Shown: positions 16,680 through 27,101, numbered from the stretch's first letter. The stretch: 64,000 nt of DNA from Pseudoalteromonas denitrificans DSM 6059 (GCF_900112265.1 NZ_FOLO01000002.1:208057-272056), one strand, 5' to 3'. Notes: generated by a model not told the origin, from the letters alone. A program made the numbers and translations.

Positions 16680-18263
16680 ATGCCAAATTATTTTGAGATA
16701 AAGCCGAAGCATTTGCTTCGGCTTTTATTTTTGGCTGTGATCCTTATTAATATAAAACCATTTAATTTATCGGCATATTATATTAATGATAGGGCCTTAA
16801 ATACTTCAATAATTCAAAAGCAAACTGCTATGCATTCAATGAATGAGTCTATGTCTAGTCTTCGTTATTTAGCATCTATCAATAATATAGATGCGATGAA
16901 TTTATTGGCTCAAAGATATGAAATTCAAAAGAGTTACTTATTAGCCGAAAAACTTTATCTTAAAATAATTGTTCAAACAAAGAATAAAAATGCTAAAAAA
17001 ATTGCACGCAAAAACTTATTTACATTTTATAAAAAAAATCAGTTGTGGAAAAAAATAGATTATTTTCTAAATGAAGATGATCCTAAAGATTGGACTTATT
17101 TATCTCAACTACATAACTCTCAACTGTTAACTGCATTGGCTCAAGAAGATGTAATTGACCTTACCCAAAAGAATATTTTGACTGTAGGAGTTGACTTTGT
17201 TAGTTCTGTTAAACAATTAGATGTAGATAATATGTGTAAAGTTAATATTGTGCCTGTTGCACGTAGCTACTCTAGTTTGACTCAATCTATTAAGCAAATC
17301 TATTCATTCTCAAAACATCCCTTCTTATCTGGTTTACCTATATGTTTTACAAAACCCCTGTATATAAATAAATCGAAATTACCTTGTTTAGAAAATGTAA
17401 ATTCAGCAATAAAATGTGATTTTACTCAGTTAGCACAAATATCTGATTGGCCTGATAATATTCGTCATTTAATGGTAATAGCTGAAGGAGGTAAAGCGAA
17501 TGTTCATCAAGGAGTAATGTATTTAGCGAATGAGTCTGGTTTTAATGTATTTAAGCACGAGTTTATGCATTTGTTTGGTTTTGATGATGAATACGAAATA
17601 TCAAAATCAAAGCAAAAAAAACGGTGTAATCTAAATGCTTTAAATTTGAGATACAGCCAACTCACTTTAAAAAGAAATACTGAAGTACGGTTTAAAAATT
17701 TGAAACCCGTTGCAAGTTGTAACGGTAGTAAAATAAAAGCTTACAAGCCAGTAAATGAATTAACTTTAATGCAGTATTTAGATAAGGGGTTACCCAAAAA
17801 GTATCAAATTAAACTGACTAAAAATATAAATAAATATTTATCTATGTTTCCTGTCTTTGCCATGAATTTTGCGCAATCGACTAAAACGCGTTTTTGGTAT
17901 TTATATGCCGCTAAACTCGGGTTTAAAGGTGCTTTAATTCAAGTCGCTTTATTAAAAGAAGCAGAAGGCAATATCACAACAGCTATTAAACTACTAGAAC
18001 AATCAGGTGATTGGCCATTGGCGCAGTCAAATTTAGCACGCTTGTATTATGAGCAAATGCAATATAAAAAAGCACGTAAATACTTTTTATTGGCCAGTAC
18101 AAAGTCCTTAGATAGTTTTGCACAATACTTTTATGGCAAAATGTTATTTAACGGGCAAGGGGGCAAGACTGACAAAGAGGCTGCAATGCACTACTTTAAG
18201 TTATCTGCAGCACAAAATAACCCTTTGGCGATGAACTATCTGAACAGTACCCCAGTATTGTGA
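16680..18263 (+). CDS. Exported metallopeptidase-like protein with Sel1-like repeats
   Basis: Not a protein I can name. The 527 residues begin with a likely signal peptide or anchor (about 10-24). The centre holds HEFMHLFGFDDEY (His293 to Tyr305), an HExxH zinc site followed by DEY as in peptidase family M64. Six to eight Cys in the 180-350 region suggest disulfides and a periplasmic or secreted place. The C-terminus (about 445-525) has TPR/Sel1-like repeats (LYYEQMQYKKARKYF, GKMLFNGQGGKTDKEAAMHYF). The ATG directly abuts the nlpI stop (TAAATG), has no clear ribosome binding site and may be translationally coupled. Its first codons contain a strong terminator. Substrate unknown; proteolysis is inferred only from the zinc motif. 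Confidence 0.7.
   Translation: MPNYFEIKPKHLLRLLFLAVILINIKPFNLSAYYINDRALNTSIIQKQTAMHSMNESMSSLRYLASINNIDAMNLLAQRYEIQKSYLLAEKLYLKIIVQTKNKNAKKIARKNLFTFYKKNQLWKKIDYFLNEDDPKDWTYLSQLHNSQLLTALAQEDVIDLTQKNILTVGVDFVSSVKQLDVDNMCKVNIVPVARSYSSLTQSIKQIYSFSKHPFLSGLPICFTKPLYINKSKLPCLENVNSAIKCDFTQLAQISDWPDNIRHLMVIAEGGKANVHQGVMYLANESGFNVFKHEFMHLFGFDDEYEISKSKQKKRCNLNALNLRYSQLTLKRNTEVRFKNLKPVASCNGSKIKAYKPVNELTLMQYLDKGLPKKYQIKLTKNINKYLSMFPVFAMNFAQSTKTRFWYLYAAKLGFKGALIQVALLKEAEGNITTAIKLLEQSGDWPLAQSNLARLYYEQMQYKKARKYFLLASTKSLDSFAQYFYGKMLFNGQGGKTDKEAAMHYFKLSAAQNNPLAMNYLNSTPVL
16701..16732 (+). terminator. Strong intrinsic terminator inside the start of the 16680 gene
   Basis: A perfect 10-bp stem AAGCCGAAGC (16701-16710) with GCTTCGGCTT (16715-16724), a 4-base loop ATTT and the tail TTATTTTT. 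It is placed like the nlpI terminator, but lies within codons 8-18 of the following reading frame and encodes the start of its hydrophobic segment. Confidence 0.85.
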
Positions 18264-18472
18264 TGCTTTTATTTAAGGCTAATTCATATAACTGAATTAA
18301 TGTATTTTTAACTTAAGTTTATCTTTAGCTTATCAATAAGTTAATTTTTGAGCGAGAGAACCTTTATTTGTGATATTTAGTTAGAATTGACGTTTATTCA
18401 CTATTCTAGCTGGGGTTATAAATGATATGATTTCAGAGATTTGAACTTCAATTTTGGAAATGAAATATACAA

Positions 18473-21262
18473 ATGGCTTTGCTATGGATCCCTTTATTAT
18501 CTTTACTAGCTAGCATTATAGCGTCTGTAACTGGTAGCTTGAACCGAACTGTGAGTGCCTGGTTAACTGCAATTATGCCCGCAATTGCACTGGCAATTGC
18601 AATTTATTATACACCGGCTATTTTTTCTGGTGAAACTTTGCTGTATTCACTTGAATGGCTCCCGGCTATAGGCATTAGCCTATCTTTCAGGCTTGATGGT
18701 CTCGCACTATTATTTGTTTTTATGATCTTAGGTATAGGTTTGTTAGTGATCCTTTATGCCAGGTATTACTTAAGCGAAAATGATTCTATGGCTAAGTTTT
18801 ACGCATTTTTAATGTTATTTATGACTGCGATGTTAGGAATTGTTTTATCTAATAACATTCTTCAGCTTTGGGTTTTTTGGGAGTTAACAAGTGTAAGTTC
18901 ATTTTTATTAATTAGTTTTTGGTGGCATCAGTCAAGTGCAAGAAAAGGCGCGCGAATGGCACTTGCTGTTACAGGTGCAGGAGGCTTAGCTCTATTGGCA
19001 GGGTTAATCATGCTGGGTAATATTGTTGGCAGTTATGACCTTTCAGTTGTCCTACAAAGTGGTGATTTAATTAAAAGTCATGCTCTTTACCCTGTTACTT
19101 TAGTGTTAATTTTGTTAGGTGCATTTACTAAATCGGCACAATTTCCATTCCACTTTTGGTTACCTCACGCTATGAGTGCTCCTACCCCTGTGAGCGCATA
19201 CCTACATTCAGCTACTATGGTAAAAGCTGGAATTTTTTTATTAGCACGTTTTTATCCTGCTTTAGCTGGTACTGAACTTTGGTTTTTAATTGTAGGTTTA
19301 ACGGGGTTGGCCACTTTACTACTAGGTGCTTATATTGCTTTATTTAAACATGATCTAAAAGGTCTATTAGCTTATTCTACAATAAGTCATTTAGGTTTAA
19401 TTACTTTGTTATTAGGTTTAGATACGCAACTGGCTGCGGTTGCCGCCATTTTCCATATTATAAATCATGCAATTTTCAAAGCTTCATTATTTATGGCTGC
19501 GGGCATAATAGATCATGAATCAGGCACCCGTGATATGCGTAAATTAAATGGTTTATTTAAGTTTATGCCTTATACGGCAACACTTGCTATGGTTGCATCA
19601 GCCTCTATGGCAGGTGTGCCTTTATTGAACGGCTTTTTATCCAAAGAGATGTTTTTTGCTGAAACGCTGCATCAACAAGTACTAGGATCTATGTCTTGGT
19701 TAATTCCTGTGCTAGCAACATTAGCTGGTGTTTTTGCCGTAGCGTATTCGGCACGGTTTATTCATGATGTATTCTTTAATGGTAAGCCAATTGGGTTAAC
19801 TAAAATGCCTCATGAACCGCCTAGGTATATGCGAGTACCTGTTGAAATTTTAGTGGCGCTTTGTATTATTGTTGGCGTAGTACCTAATTTTGTTGTTGAT
19901 GGTATTTTGACATCAGCATCAATTGCTGTAGTAGGCCATGCACTACCTGAATATAATTTAGCAATTTGGCATGGGTTTAACTTACCTTTACTCATGAGCT
20001 TTATTGCTGTTGTATTAGGTTTATTTGTATATACGCAGCGTAAACACTTTTTTCAATTTCAAGCCTCTTTACCAAGTATTGATGCAAAGGCTTGGTTTGA
20101 GCTATGGGTTCAAACCTCGGTAAAATTTAGCTCTAAATTTATAAACTCTATTGAGAATGGTTCATTACAAAGATATATATTTTTGTTCTTATTAAGTGTG
20201 CTTGTATTAGCTGGTTTACCATTATTTGATATGATCCAACTTGCTGGCTCAGAAAGTTTAATGCCAATTTCTCCACAAAACGCTGTTGGTGCAGGTCTAT
20301 TAATTGCGGGCGCATTGGCAACTATCATTTGGCATAGAGTACGTATTGTTTCATTGATAAGTATTTCAATTGTAGGCTTGATGGTTTCAGTGGCATTTAC
20401 TCGCTTTTCTGCTCCAGATTTGGCACTAACACAACTTATTGTTGAAGTGGTTACTGTTATATTATTAATGCTAGCCTTATTCTTTTTACCACAGAAAACA
20501 CCGAAAGAGTCGAGTTCTCCTCGCATTTTAAGGGATTTAGCGATAGCTTCTAGCATAGGTGTTGTTGTTGGAAGCATCTGTTATGCCATGCTTACACGGC
20601 CTTTATCGTCGATATCTGACTTCTTTTTAGCGAACGCTAAGACGGGCGGTGGAGGCACCAATGTTGTTAATGTTATTTTGGTTGATTTTAGAGGTTTTGA
20701 TACCTTAGGAGAAATTACTGTTTTAGGCATTGCTGCATTAGGTATCTATAAGCTTTTGGCAAACTTGCCATTATTTATGCCATCTAGTGATGGAGAAGGG
20801 AGGTTATGGGCAAGAGAGCGCCACCCAATATTACTAGCTAGTGTTTCGCAAAGCTTATTACCTTTAGCTTTATTAGTATCGGTATATATTTTCTTAAGGG
20901 GTCATAACCTTCCCGGTGGTGGGTTTATTGCTGGTTTAGTTACCGCAACTGCATTTATTTTACAATATATGGCACATGGTTCTCAGTGGGTTTCATCTCG
21001 GTTTGATGCTAACTACAGAAAAATAATCGCTTCAGGTATTTTAATTGCTTTAGCCACTGGTGTTGGCAGCTGGTTTTTCAATCGTCCATTTTTAACAAGT
21101 TGGTTTGAATATTTTAAAGTTCCGCTAGTAGGAAAGGTTGAACTTGCCAGCGCAATTGCATTTGATTTAGGTGTTTATATTACCGTGGTGGGTTCTACTT
21201 TAATGATTTTGGCAAGCCTAGGAAAGCTGACTATCGCGACAGAGCCAAAGGAGAATAATTAA
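18473..21262 (+). CDS. mrpA: Na+/H+ antiporter subunit MrpA (fused to MrpB)
   Basis: This is the large subunit of the multi-subunit Mrp antiporter, which exchanges cytoplasmic Na+ for H+ and relates to complex I subunits. The 929 residues include about 20 membrane segments, the antiporter signature [18 protein letters not shown] (about 236-253) and [14 protein letters not shown]. The C-terminal part (about 770-925) holds [13 protein letters not shown], the mark of MrpB, so A and B are fused as in six-gene (group 2) operons. It heads mrpACDEFG, with overlapping start and stop codons. The operon serves pH and salt homeostasis, fitting a marine host. Confidence 0.93.
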   Translation: MALLWIPLLSLLASIIASVTGSLNRTVSAWLTAIMPAIALAIAIYYTPAIFSGETLLYSLEWLPAIGISLSFRLDGLALLFVFMILGIGLLVILYARYYLSENDSMAKFYAFLMLFMTAMLGIVLSNNILQLWVFWELTSVSSFLLISFWWHQSSARKGARMALAVTGAGGLALLAGLIMLGNIVGSYDLSVVLQSGDLIKSHALYPVTLVLILLGAFTKSAQFPFHFWLPHAMSAPTPVSAYLHSATMVKAGIFLLARFYPALAGTELWFLIVGLTGLATLLLGAYIALFKHDLKGLLAYSTISHLGLITLLLGLDTQLAAVAAIFHIINHAIFKASLFMAAGIIDHESGTRDMRKLNGLFKFMPYTATLAMVASASMAGVPLLNGFLSKEMFFAETLHQQVLGSMSWLIPVLATLAGVFAVAYSARFIHDVFFNGKPIGLTKMPHEPPRYMRVPVEILVALCIIVGVVPNFVVDGILTSASIAVVGHALPEYNLAIWHGFNLPLLMSFIAVVLGLFVYTQRKHFFQFQASLPSIDAKAWFELWVQTSVKFSSKFINSIENGSLQRYIFLFLLSVLVLAGLPLFDMIQLAGSESLMPISPQNAVGAGLLIAGALATIIWHRVRIVSLISISIVGLMVSVAFTRFSAPDLALTQLIVEVVTVILLMLALFFLPQKTPKESSSPRILRDLAIASSIGVVVGSICYAMLTRPLSSISDFFLANAKTGGGGTNVVNVILVDFRGFDTLGEITVLGIAALGIYKLLANLPLFMPSSDGEGRLWARERHPILLASVSQSLLPLALLVSVYIFLRGHNLPGGGFIAGLVTATAFILQYMAHGSQWVSSRFDANYRKIIASGILIALATGVGSWFFNRPFLTSWFEYFKVPLVGKVELASAIAFDLGVYITVVGSTLMILASLGKLTIATEPKENN

Positions 21263-21618
21263 TGGAAATTTTATACGCTGGCTGTGTTGGAATACTTGTT
21301 ACATGTGGCATTTTTTTAATGCTACGTGCACGTACTTTTCCTGTTGTACTAGGTTTAACTATGATGTCGTATGCTGTGAATTTATTTTTATTTGCATCAG
21401 GCAGGTTAAACTCAAATCAAGCCACAATTTTAGGTCAATCAATTCAATATGCAGATCCTTTACCGCAAGCCCTAGTATTAACAGCGATTGTTATAGGTTT
21501 TGCAATGACAGCATTTGTCGTTATTTTATCAATACGTGGCAGAGCTGATTTAGGTAATGATCATGTAGATGGAATAATTCCAAATAAAAATAAAGAATCT
21601 CAAAGGGAGAGCCGTTAA
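21262..21618 (+). CDS. mrpC: Na+/H+ antiporter subunit MrpC
   Basis: MrpC is the small NuoK-like membrane subunit of the antiporter. The 118 residues form three hydrophobic segments, with LMLRARTFPVVLGLTMMSYAVNL and DPLPQALVLTAIVIGFAMTAF, which is the family signature. The start overlaps the mrpA stop by one base (TAATG), indicating translational coupling. Confidence 0.92.
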   Translation: MEILYAGCVGILVTCGIFLMLRARTFPVVLGLTMMSYAVNLFLFASGRLNSNQATILGQSIQYADPLPQALVLTAIVIGFAMTAFVVILSIRGRADLGNDHVDGIIPNKNKESQRESR

Positions 21619-23135
21619 TGGGCCACTTAGTGACCTTGCCTATTTTATTGCCTATGTTAGGTGCAATTTTATTACTACTACCGCCTTGTGGTAAAAATGT
21701 AAAAGTTAGACGTACAGTATCTCAAGTATTTGCTTTGTTTACATTAGTAGCTTCTCTAATATTGTTAAATTATAGCGCTAGCAATAATATTGAAGTATAT
21801 GCAATTGGTAATTGGAGTGCGCCATTTGGTATTGTATTAGTTAGTGATATGCTTTCTACACTTTTGATTTCATTAACTTCACTTTTAGCCTTATGTTGTA
21901 TTACTTATGCAAGTGCTGGCGACGATGAGAGTGGTAGCTTTTTTCATCCGTTAATGCAGTTTTTAGTTATGGGTGTTAATGGGGCGTTTTTAACTGGGGA
22001 TTTATTTAATCTATTTGTATTCTTTGAAGTTTTATTAATTGCATCATATTCCTTACTTATGCATGCAGGGGATAAGCATAAAACCCGCTCGGCATTACAC
22101 TATGTAATTTTAAACCTTATTGGTTCAAGCATATTTTTAATTGGATTAGGCGTATTATACGGCGTATTGGGTACATTAAATATTGCCGATATGGCAGTGA
22201 AAGTATCTCAGCTTACTGGTGATGATGTTGCTCTGGCTAAAATTGGTGGTTTATTATTATTAATTGTATTTGGTTTAAAAGCAGCTATTTTACCACTGCA
22301 TTTATGGTTACCAAAAACCTATTCATCGGCTTTACCTGTTGTGGCAGCTATGTTTGCAATCATGACTAAGGTAGGTGTATATGCCATGCTCAGAGTATAT
22401 ACAATAATTTTTGGCGAACAAGCCGGTGAGCTTGCCTTTATGGCACAATCATGGCTATGGCCATTAGCTATTTTAACAATTGCGATTGGTGCTATTGGTG
22501 TACTTGCCAGTGAGGATTTAAGAAAGCTAACAGCAAACCTTGTTATTATTTCAGTCGGTACTTTAGTTGCAGCAATTAGTATGCATTCTGTGATGGCAAC
22601 TGCCGCTGCACTGTATTATGTGATTCACTCAACCTTAATGATAGCTGTGTTATTTTTATTGGCTGATTTAATTTCGGTTCAAAGAGGTAAAGTCTCAGAT
22701 CGATTAGTTGAAGGTCGACCCGTAGCACAGCCTTATATATTAGGTGCTGGTTTTTTAGTTGCAGCTTTAGCTGTAATGGGAATGCCGCCAATGTCTGGTT
22801 TTATCGGTAAAATTTGGCTATTAAAAGCATCTTCACAAATTAACGGAACATATATATTTTGGCCTGTGTATTTGATTGCTAGCTTTGTTGTATTAATTGC
22901 TTTATCTCGTGCCGGAAGCTATTTATTTTGGCGACATTCTAATAATGAAGCGACCAAAGAAAAAGCTGCACCATTAAAAACAAATGTGATTATCACTTTA
23001 TTATTATGTTCACCTTTAATGGTTATATTTTCAGGACCTATTAGTGACTTTACATTAGCTGCCGCTAAACAATTACATGATGTTACTAATCATGTAAATA
23101 CCGTTTTAGCCATATCAAATCATGGATCTAAATAA
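21618..23135 (+). CDS. mrpD: Na+/H+ antiporter subunit MrpD
   Basis: MrpD is the second large antiporter-like subunit, homologous to NuoL/M/N. The 505 residues carry about 14 membrane segments and the conserved FEVLLIASYSLL (Glu in the putative proton path), LKAAILPLHLWLPKTYSSALPVVAAMFA (Lys in the channel) and GMPPMSGFIGKIWLL. The start overlaps the mrpC stop (TAATG), and its stop overlaps mrpE in the same way. Confidence 0.94.
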   Translation: MGHLVTLPILLPMLGAILLLLPPCGKNVKVRRTVSQVFALFTLVASLILLNYSASNNIEVYAIGNWSAPFGIVLVSDMLSTLLISLTSLLALCCITYASAGDDESGSFFHPLMQFLVMGVNGAFLTGDLFNLFVFFEVLLIASYSLLMHAGDKHKTRSALHYVILNLIGSSIFLIGLGVLYGVLGTLNIADMAVKVSQLTGDDVALAKIGGLLLLIVFGLKAAILPLHLWLPKTYSSALPVVAAMFAIMTKVGVYAMLRVYTIIFGEQAGELAFMAQSWLWPLAILTIAIGAIGVLASEDLRKLTANLVIISVGTLVAAISMHSVMATAAALYYVIHSTLMIAVLFLLADLISVQRGKVSDRLVEGRPVAQPYILGAGFLVAALAVMGMPPMSGFIGKIWLLKASSQINGTYIFWPVYLIASFVVLIALSRAGSYLFWRHSNNEATKEKAAPLKTNVIITLLLCSPLMVIFSGPISDFTLAAAKQLHDVTNHVNTVLAISNHGSK

Positions 23136-23671
23136 TGAGGTTAAAAGCAAAACTTTCTTGGTTACCAACGCCATTTCGTAGCCTGCTATTGTTTGTTGTA
23201 TGGTTATTATTAAATAATAGTATTTCAGTTGGTCATCTGATCTTAGCAACGATTTTAGCCATTTTAATTCCGTTGCTAACTTTTAGATTTCGAGAGCCAC
23301 AACCGCTGATCTTAAAGCCAGGACTTGCGCTTAGGCATTTTCTATTAGTGCTTTACGATATTGTTACAGCAAATGTGCAAGTGGCAATTTTAATCTTGGG
23401 TTCATCTAAAAAGTTACGTCCTGCATTTGTAAAAGTGCCTCTGGATTTGTCTCATGAAATGCCTATTACAATATTAGCAAGTACGGTTTCATTAACACCT
23501 GGAACAGTAAGCGCTGAAATATACCCAATACCAGAAAGCATTACTGAAGATGATAAAGAGCCTCAAAAATATTTGTTGATCCATGTTTTAGATTTAGAAG
23601 ATGAAGAAGCATTAATAAAAATGATTAAACAAAGATATGAAGCCCCATTAAAGGAGATTTTTCAATGTTAG
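23135..23671 (+). CDS. mrpE: Na+/H+ antiporter subunit MrpE
   Basis: MrpE is a small membrane subunit needed for assembly of the antiporter. The 178 residues have two or three N-terminal hydrophobic segments, then a soluble part with the family motif ASTVSLTPGTVSAEI and the C-terminal LLIHVLDLEDEEAL. The start overlaps the mrpD stop by one base, and its end overlaps mrpF by 7 bases. Confidence 0.92.
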   Translation: MRLKAKLSWLPTPFRSLLLFVVWLLLNNSISVGHLILATILAILIPLLTFRFREPQPLILKPGLALRHFLLVLYDIVTANVQVAILILGSSKKLRPAFVKVPLDLSHEMPITILASTVSLTPGTVSAEIYPIPESITEDDKEPQKYLLIHVLDLEDEEALIKMIKQRYEAPLKEIFQC

Positions 23672-23949
23672 ATTTATCATTATTAGATACAGTGATCTTA
23701 ATTGTTTTTTCTATGATTGGCATCGCTTTGTTATTGAATTTATGGCGTTTAATTATAGGGCCTTCGGTACCAGACCGTATTTTAGCCTTAGATACCATGT
23801 ATATTAATACAATCGCATTAATTATTTTATATGGTATTCAAATGGATACCGCTTTATATTTTGAAGCTGCATTATTAATTGCTATGTTAGGTTTTGTAAG
23901 TACAGTTGCTGTGTGTAAATACTTACTTCGTGGCGATATTATTGAATAA
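23665..23949 (+). CDS. mrpF: Na+/H+ antiporter subunit MrpF
   Basis: A 94-residue membrane protein with three hydrophobic segments and the MrpF hallmark RLIIGPSVPDRILALDTM. It contributes to the sodium/proton path of the Mrp complex. It overlaps mrpE by 7 bases and precedes mrpG by 9 bases. Confidence 0.93.
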   Translation: MLDLSLLDTVILIVFSMIGIALLLNLWRLIIGPSVPDRILALDTMYINTIALIILYGIQMDTALYFEAALLIAMLGFVSTVAVCKYLLRGDIIE

Positions 23950-23958
23950 AGGTTAAAT

Positions 23959-24291
23959 ATGATTTTTGAATGGTTTGTATCAGTATTATTATTAATTGGC
24001 GGTGCCTTTATTTTAATCGGCTCTATAGGGTTAAATAAAATGCCTGATTTTTTTATGCGTTTACATGGGCCAACAAAAGCAACTACTTTGGGTATGGCTG
24101 CTGTTTTGATTGCTGCTATGGTGTATTTCAGCTTTACGCAAAATGGTATAAGCGTGAAAGAAATTTTGATATCCGTATTTTTATTGATCACAGCACCTAT
24201 CAGCGGATATATGTTAATAAAAGCAGCAATACACCATAAACTTGAAGCTAAAAAAGGCACCAAAGGGTTAGATAATATAGAAGATGACTAA
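23959..24291 (+). CDS. mrpG: Na+/H+ antiporter subunit MrpG
   Basis: A 110-residue membrane protein with three hydrophobic segments and the MrpG motif IGSIGLNKMPDFFMRLHGPTKATTLG in the first half, followed by a polar tail. It is the last gene of the antiporter operon. Its stop codon overlaps the stop of the convergent gene on the minus strand (shared bases 24288-24291). Confidence 0.92.
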   Translation: MIFEWFVSVLLLIGGAFILIGSIGLNKMPDFFMRLHGPTKATTLGMAAVLIAAMVYFSFTQNGISVKEILISVFLLITAPISGYMLIKAAIHHKLEAKKGTKGLDNIEDD

Positions 24292-25319
24292 TTTTGTAAT
24301 TTACAATTTTTTAAATAATGCAAGACAGGCCCTTTATATTTTTTTGCTTGAGTTGAATGGCTCGGTTGTGGAAGTTCGATATTCAGATAAGCCGCTCTTT
24401 GCTCAATTAAAGCAATGTAGCTGCTGCCTTTTAAAAAATAAAATTCTTGAATAAGTGTTTTTTCACTGATTGATGCATGTTTATTTTTTAACTTATCAAG
24501 ACTGAATTGTAACCAATGATAATATATCTTTTTATCGGTACTACTTGTCTTTGTGAATAACTTATCAATTTTTAATGATATTTTTTCTGACAAAGAAATA
24601 TTTTCCATAAATATCAGCGTATTTAAAAGATTGAGAGCTGTTGTGAGTTGACTTGCTGTTCTAGACACTCTTTCCTTTAAATATAAGGCGTGGGAAAATT
24701 TCTTCTTCGCTAAAATAAAGTCATTTTGGCTTAATGCGAGCATACCTAAGTTGTTACTTATACTTGCTTCAAGTATTTTATTTGGCGTTTTCTTTAATAA
24801 CATTATTGCTTGTGAAAAGTATGTTTTGGCAAGTTTTGTATTTTTTATATAGCGTGCAGCAATTGCTGCATTATTGAGGTACTTTGTTTGTTTAGCGATG
24901 TTTGTTGTTGTTTCTAGTGCACATTGATAAGCTTTTAACGCTTGCTGGTTATATCCTGATTTTCTAAACCAAATACCGGTTAAATTATAATAGAAGCCAA
25001 TTTTGTGCTTTACGGCCATATCATAGCTATGTTTCATATCCGAAAATATCTCTTCAGCAAAAGTTAGTTGTGAGCTATTTAAAGCTGCTCTTATTGCTGC
25101 TGTATGCCAACGTAATTCTATTGATTTAGGTAAGTTATTTAATTGATTTTTATAATTGAAGTAATTATTTATTGCTAGACTAGGATAATTTGCAGCATCT
25201 TTTTCGGCTTTAACTAAAGCGTTAAAAGTTACTGTTGGGCTACTGGATATACTCAAGTTTATTACAGTAAAAAATAATGCTGAAGCAGTTAACATTTCAT
25301 CATCAAAATTAAATATCAA
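24288..25319 (-). CDS. Exported TPR-repeat protein, function unknown
   Basis: I do not recognise this protein. The reading frame can start at a TTG (25319) with a weak AGAG ahead of it, or at an ATG (25295), which would put the hydrophobic stretch LTASALFFTVINLSISSS at the very N-terminus as a signal peptide. The rest (about 60-300) is helical with TPR-like units, such as GYNQQALKAYQCAL, LAKTYFSQAIMLL and ILAKKKFSHALYL. The gene stands alone between the convergent mrp operon and lipA. A scaffold or partner-binding role is likely for TPRs but unproven. Confidence 0.6.
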   Translation of the reverse strand: MIFNFDDEMLTASALFFTVINLSISSSPTVTFNALVKAEKDAANYPSLAINNYFNYKNQLNNLPKSIELRWHTAAIRAALNSSQLTFAEEIFSDMKHSYDMAVKHKIGFYYNLTGIWFRKSGYNQQALKAYQCALETTTNIAKQTKYLNNAAIAARYIKNTKLAKTYFSQAIMLLKKTPNKILEASISNNLGMLALSQNDFILAKKKFSHALYLKERVSRTASQLTTALNLLNTLIFMENISLSEKISLKIDKLFTKTSSTDKKIYYHWLQFSLDKLKNKHASISEKTLIQEFYFLKGSSYIALIEQRAAYLNIELPQPSHSTQAKKYKGPVLHYLKNCKLQN

Positions 25320-25360
25320 TAGTTAAACTCTAGCAGTTATTTTGGTCCTGGGTATTTTAT

Positions 25361-25402
25361 GCAATAAAAAAGCTTGATATTTATATCACGCTTTTTTATT
25401 GC
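25361..25402 (-). terminator. Bidirectional terminator after lipA
   Basis: A 19-bp stem with one mismatch (25361-25379 with 25384-25402) holds GCAATAAAAAAGC and GCTTTTTTATTGC, giving T runs on both strands. It ends the ybeD-lipB-lipA transcript. Confidence 0.9.
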
Positions 25403-25412
25403 AATTTGTAAC

Positions 25413-26402
25413 TTACTTTACTTCTTTACCCGCTGCTTGCTGATCTGCGTGGTAACTAGAGCGTACAAATGGACCGCTCGCGGCATGTGTAAAGCCAATT
25501 TCATCTGCATAGTCTTTTAATGCATCAAACTCAGCTGGTGGTACGTAGCGCTTTACAGGTAAGTGGTGTTTAGAAGGTTGGAGGTATTGGCCAACAGTTA
25601 ACATATCGACGTTATGCTCTCTAAGATCCCTTAAAACTTGTTCTATTTCAGGTATTTCTTCACCTAACCCAACCATTAGTCCTGATTTTGTTTTAACATT
25701 TGGGTGTGCTTCTTTGAAGCGGCGTAATAATTCTAGAGACCATTTATAATCAGCACCTGGCCTTGCTAATTTATATAAACGAGGGGCAGTTTCTAAATTA
25801 TGATTAAAAACATCGGGTGGCGTTTCAATGAGAATCTCTAAAGCACGATCCATTCGGCCTTTAAAGTCAGGCACTAAAATTTCAATTGTAATATCAGGGC
25901 AGTGTTTTCTAATGTGTGTAATGCAGTCAGCAAAATGTTGTGCGCCACCATCTCGTAAATCATCTCTATCTACTGATGTGATCACGACATATTTTAAACC
26001 CATATCACGTATCGTAAGCGCTAACTTTTCAGGTTCTTCTGCTTCAGGCTTTAAAGGGCGGCCATGGGCAACATCACAAAATGGGCAGCGGCGAGTACAA
26101 ATAGCACCTAAAATCATGAATGTAGCAGTACCATGATTAAAGCATTCAGATAAGTTAGGGCATGAGGCTTCTTCACAAACTGAGCTTAAACCTCGGCTAC
26201 GCATTGCTTTTTTTATGCCATCTATGCGTTCACTTGACTTTGGTAATCGAATTTTAAGCCATTCGGGTTTTCTCAGCATTTGGCTTTTTTCAGTTGCGAT
26301 AATTTTTATTGGGATATGTGCTAATTTTTCTGCATCCCTGAGTTTCACCCCAGGTTGTACTTTAACTGGTTTGTTTTGTACTTTATTGTCTGAAAGCGTC
26401 AT
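25413..26402 (-). CDS. lipA: Lipoyl synthase
   Basis: LipA inserts two sulfur atoms into the octanoyl group on lipoyl domains by radical SAM chemistry. The 329-residue protein (E. coli 321) has both iron-sulfur sites: the auxiliary cluster Cys76, Cys81, Cys87 ([12 protein letters not shown]) and the radical SAM Cys102, Cys106, Cys109 (CTRRCPFC). The C-terminal [13 protein letters not shown] supplies the conserved serine ligand. Its ATG overlaps the lipB stop (ATGA), so the two are translationally coupled. Confidence 0.97.
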   Translation of the reverse strand: MTLSDNKVQNKPVKVQPGVKLRDAEKLAHIPIKIIATEKSQMLRKPEWLKIRLPKSSERIDGIKKAMRSRGLSSVCEEASCPNLSECFNHGTATFMILGAICTRRCPFCDVAHGRPLKPEAEEPEKLALTIRDMGLKYVVITSVDRDDLRDGGAQHFADCITHIRKHCPDITIEILVPDFKGRMDRALEILIETPPDVFNHNLETAPRLYKLARPGADYKWSLELLRRFKEAHPNVKTKSGLMVGLGEEIPEIEQVLRDLREHNVDMLTVGQYLQPSKHHLPVKRYVPPAEFDALKDYADEIGFTHAASGPFVRSSYHADQQAAGKEVK

Positions 26403-27064
26403 TCGTGTTCAAACCCCTGTATTTGTATGCTTTTAAGATCTGCATTTATTTTCTGTAATTTTGTGATTAAGTATTTTACTAATGCACTCGATGCTTGTTC
26501 AAGGCTTTGAAGATCTGATAAATCTTTACTTTGAACCATAGTTAAGCCAGCGTAACCGCATGGATTTATGCGTAAAAATGGACTTAAATCCATATCTATA
26601 TTTAGTGCTAAACCATGAAATGAACATCCTCTTCGAACTCTCAGTCCTAAAGATGCTATTTTGCTATTATTAACATAAACACCCGGAGCATCGGCTTTGG
26701 CATAAGCTTTGATACCAAATTCAACTAAAGTCTCTATGATTGCTTCTTCAAGCCAAGTAACCAGCTCTCGCACACCTATCTTAAGTCGACGTAAATTGAA
26801 TAAAACATATAAGACTTGTTGGCCTGGTCCGTGATAAGTTACCTGGCCACCTCTATCAACTTTTACTACTGGAATATCACCAGGCATAAGTAAATGTTCT
26901 TCTTTACCTGCTTGGCCTTGAGTAAAAACAGGATCATGTTCAACTAGCCATATTTCATCTGGTGTTTCATCTGTTCTGCTATCAGTGAAACTTTGCATTG
27001 CCTGCAAAACACCTTCATAACCACGACGATTAAGTTGGCGGACAATAACACTATTTTGACTCAA
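26399..27064 (-). CDS. lipB: Octanoyl-[acyl-carrier-protein]:protein octanoyltransferase
   Basis: LipB transfers octanoate from acyl carrier protein to lipoyl domains, the step before LipA. The 221 residues include [18 protein letters not shown], the lysine region [20 protein letters not shown] and the catalytic cysteine in NPCGYAGL. The start is a TTG at 27064 with an AGGAG site 8 bases upstream, giving MSQNSV. It lies 37 bases after ybeD and overlaps lipA by 4 bases. Confidence 0.95.
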   Translation of the reverse strand: MSQNSVIVRQLNRRGYEGVLQAMQSFTDSRTDETPDEIWLVEHDPVFTQGQAGKEEHLLMPGDIPVVKVDRGGQVTYHGPGQQVLYVLFNLRRLKIGVRELVTWLEEAIIETLVEFGIKAYAKADAPGVYVNNSKIASLGLRVRRGCSFHGLALNIDMDLSPFLRINPCGYAGLTMVQSKDLSDLQSLEQASSALVKYLITKLQKINADLKSIQIQGFEHE

Positions 27065-27101
27065 ATTAATGACTCCTAAAATGAGTTATAGGAAATATCA
27101 A

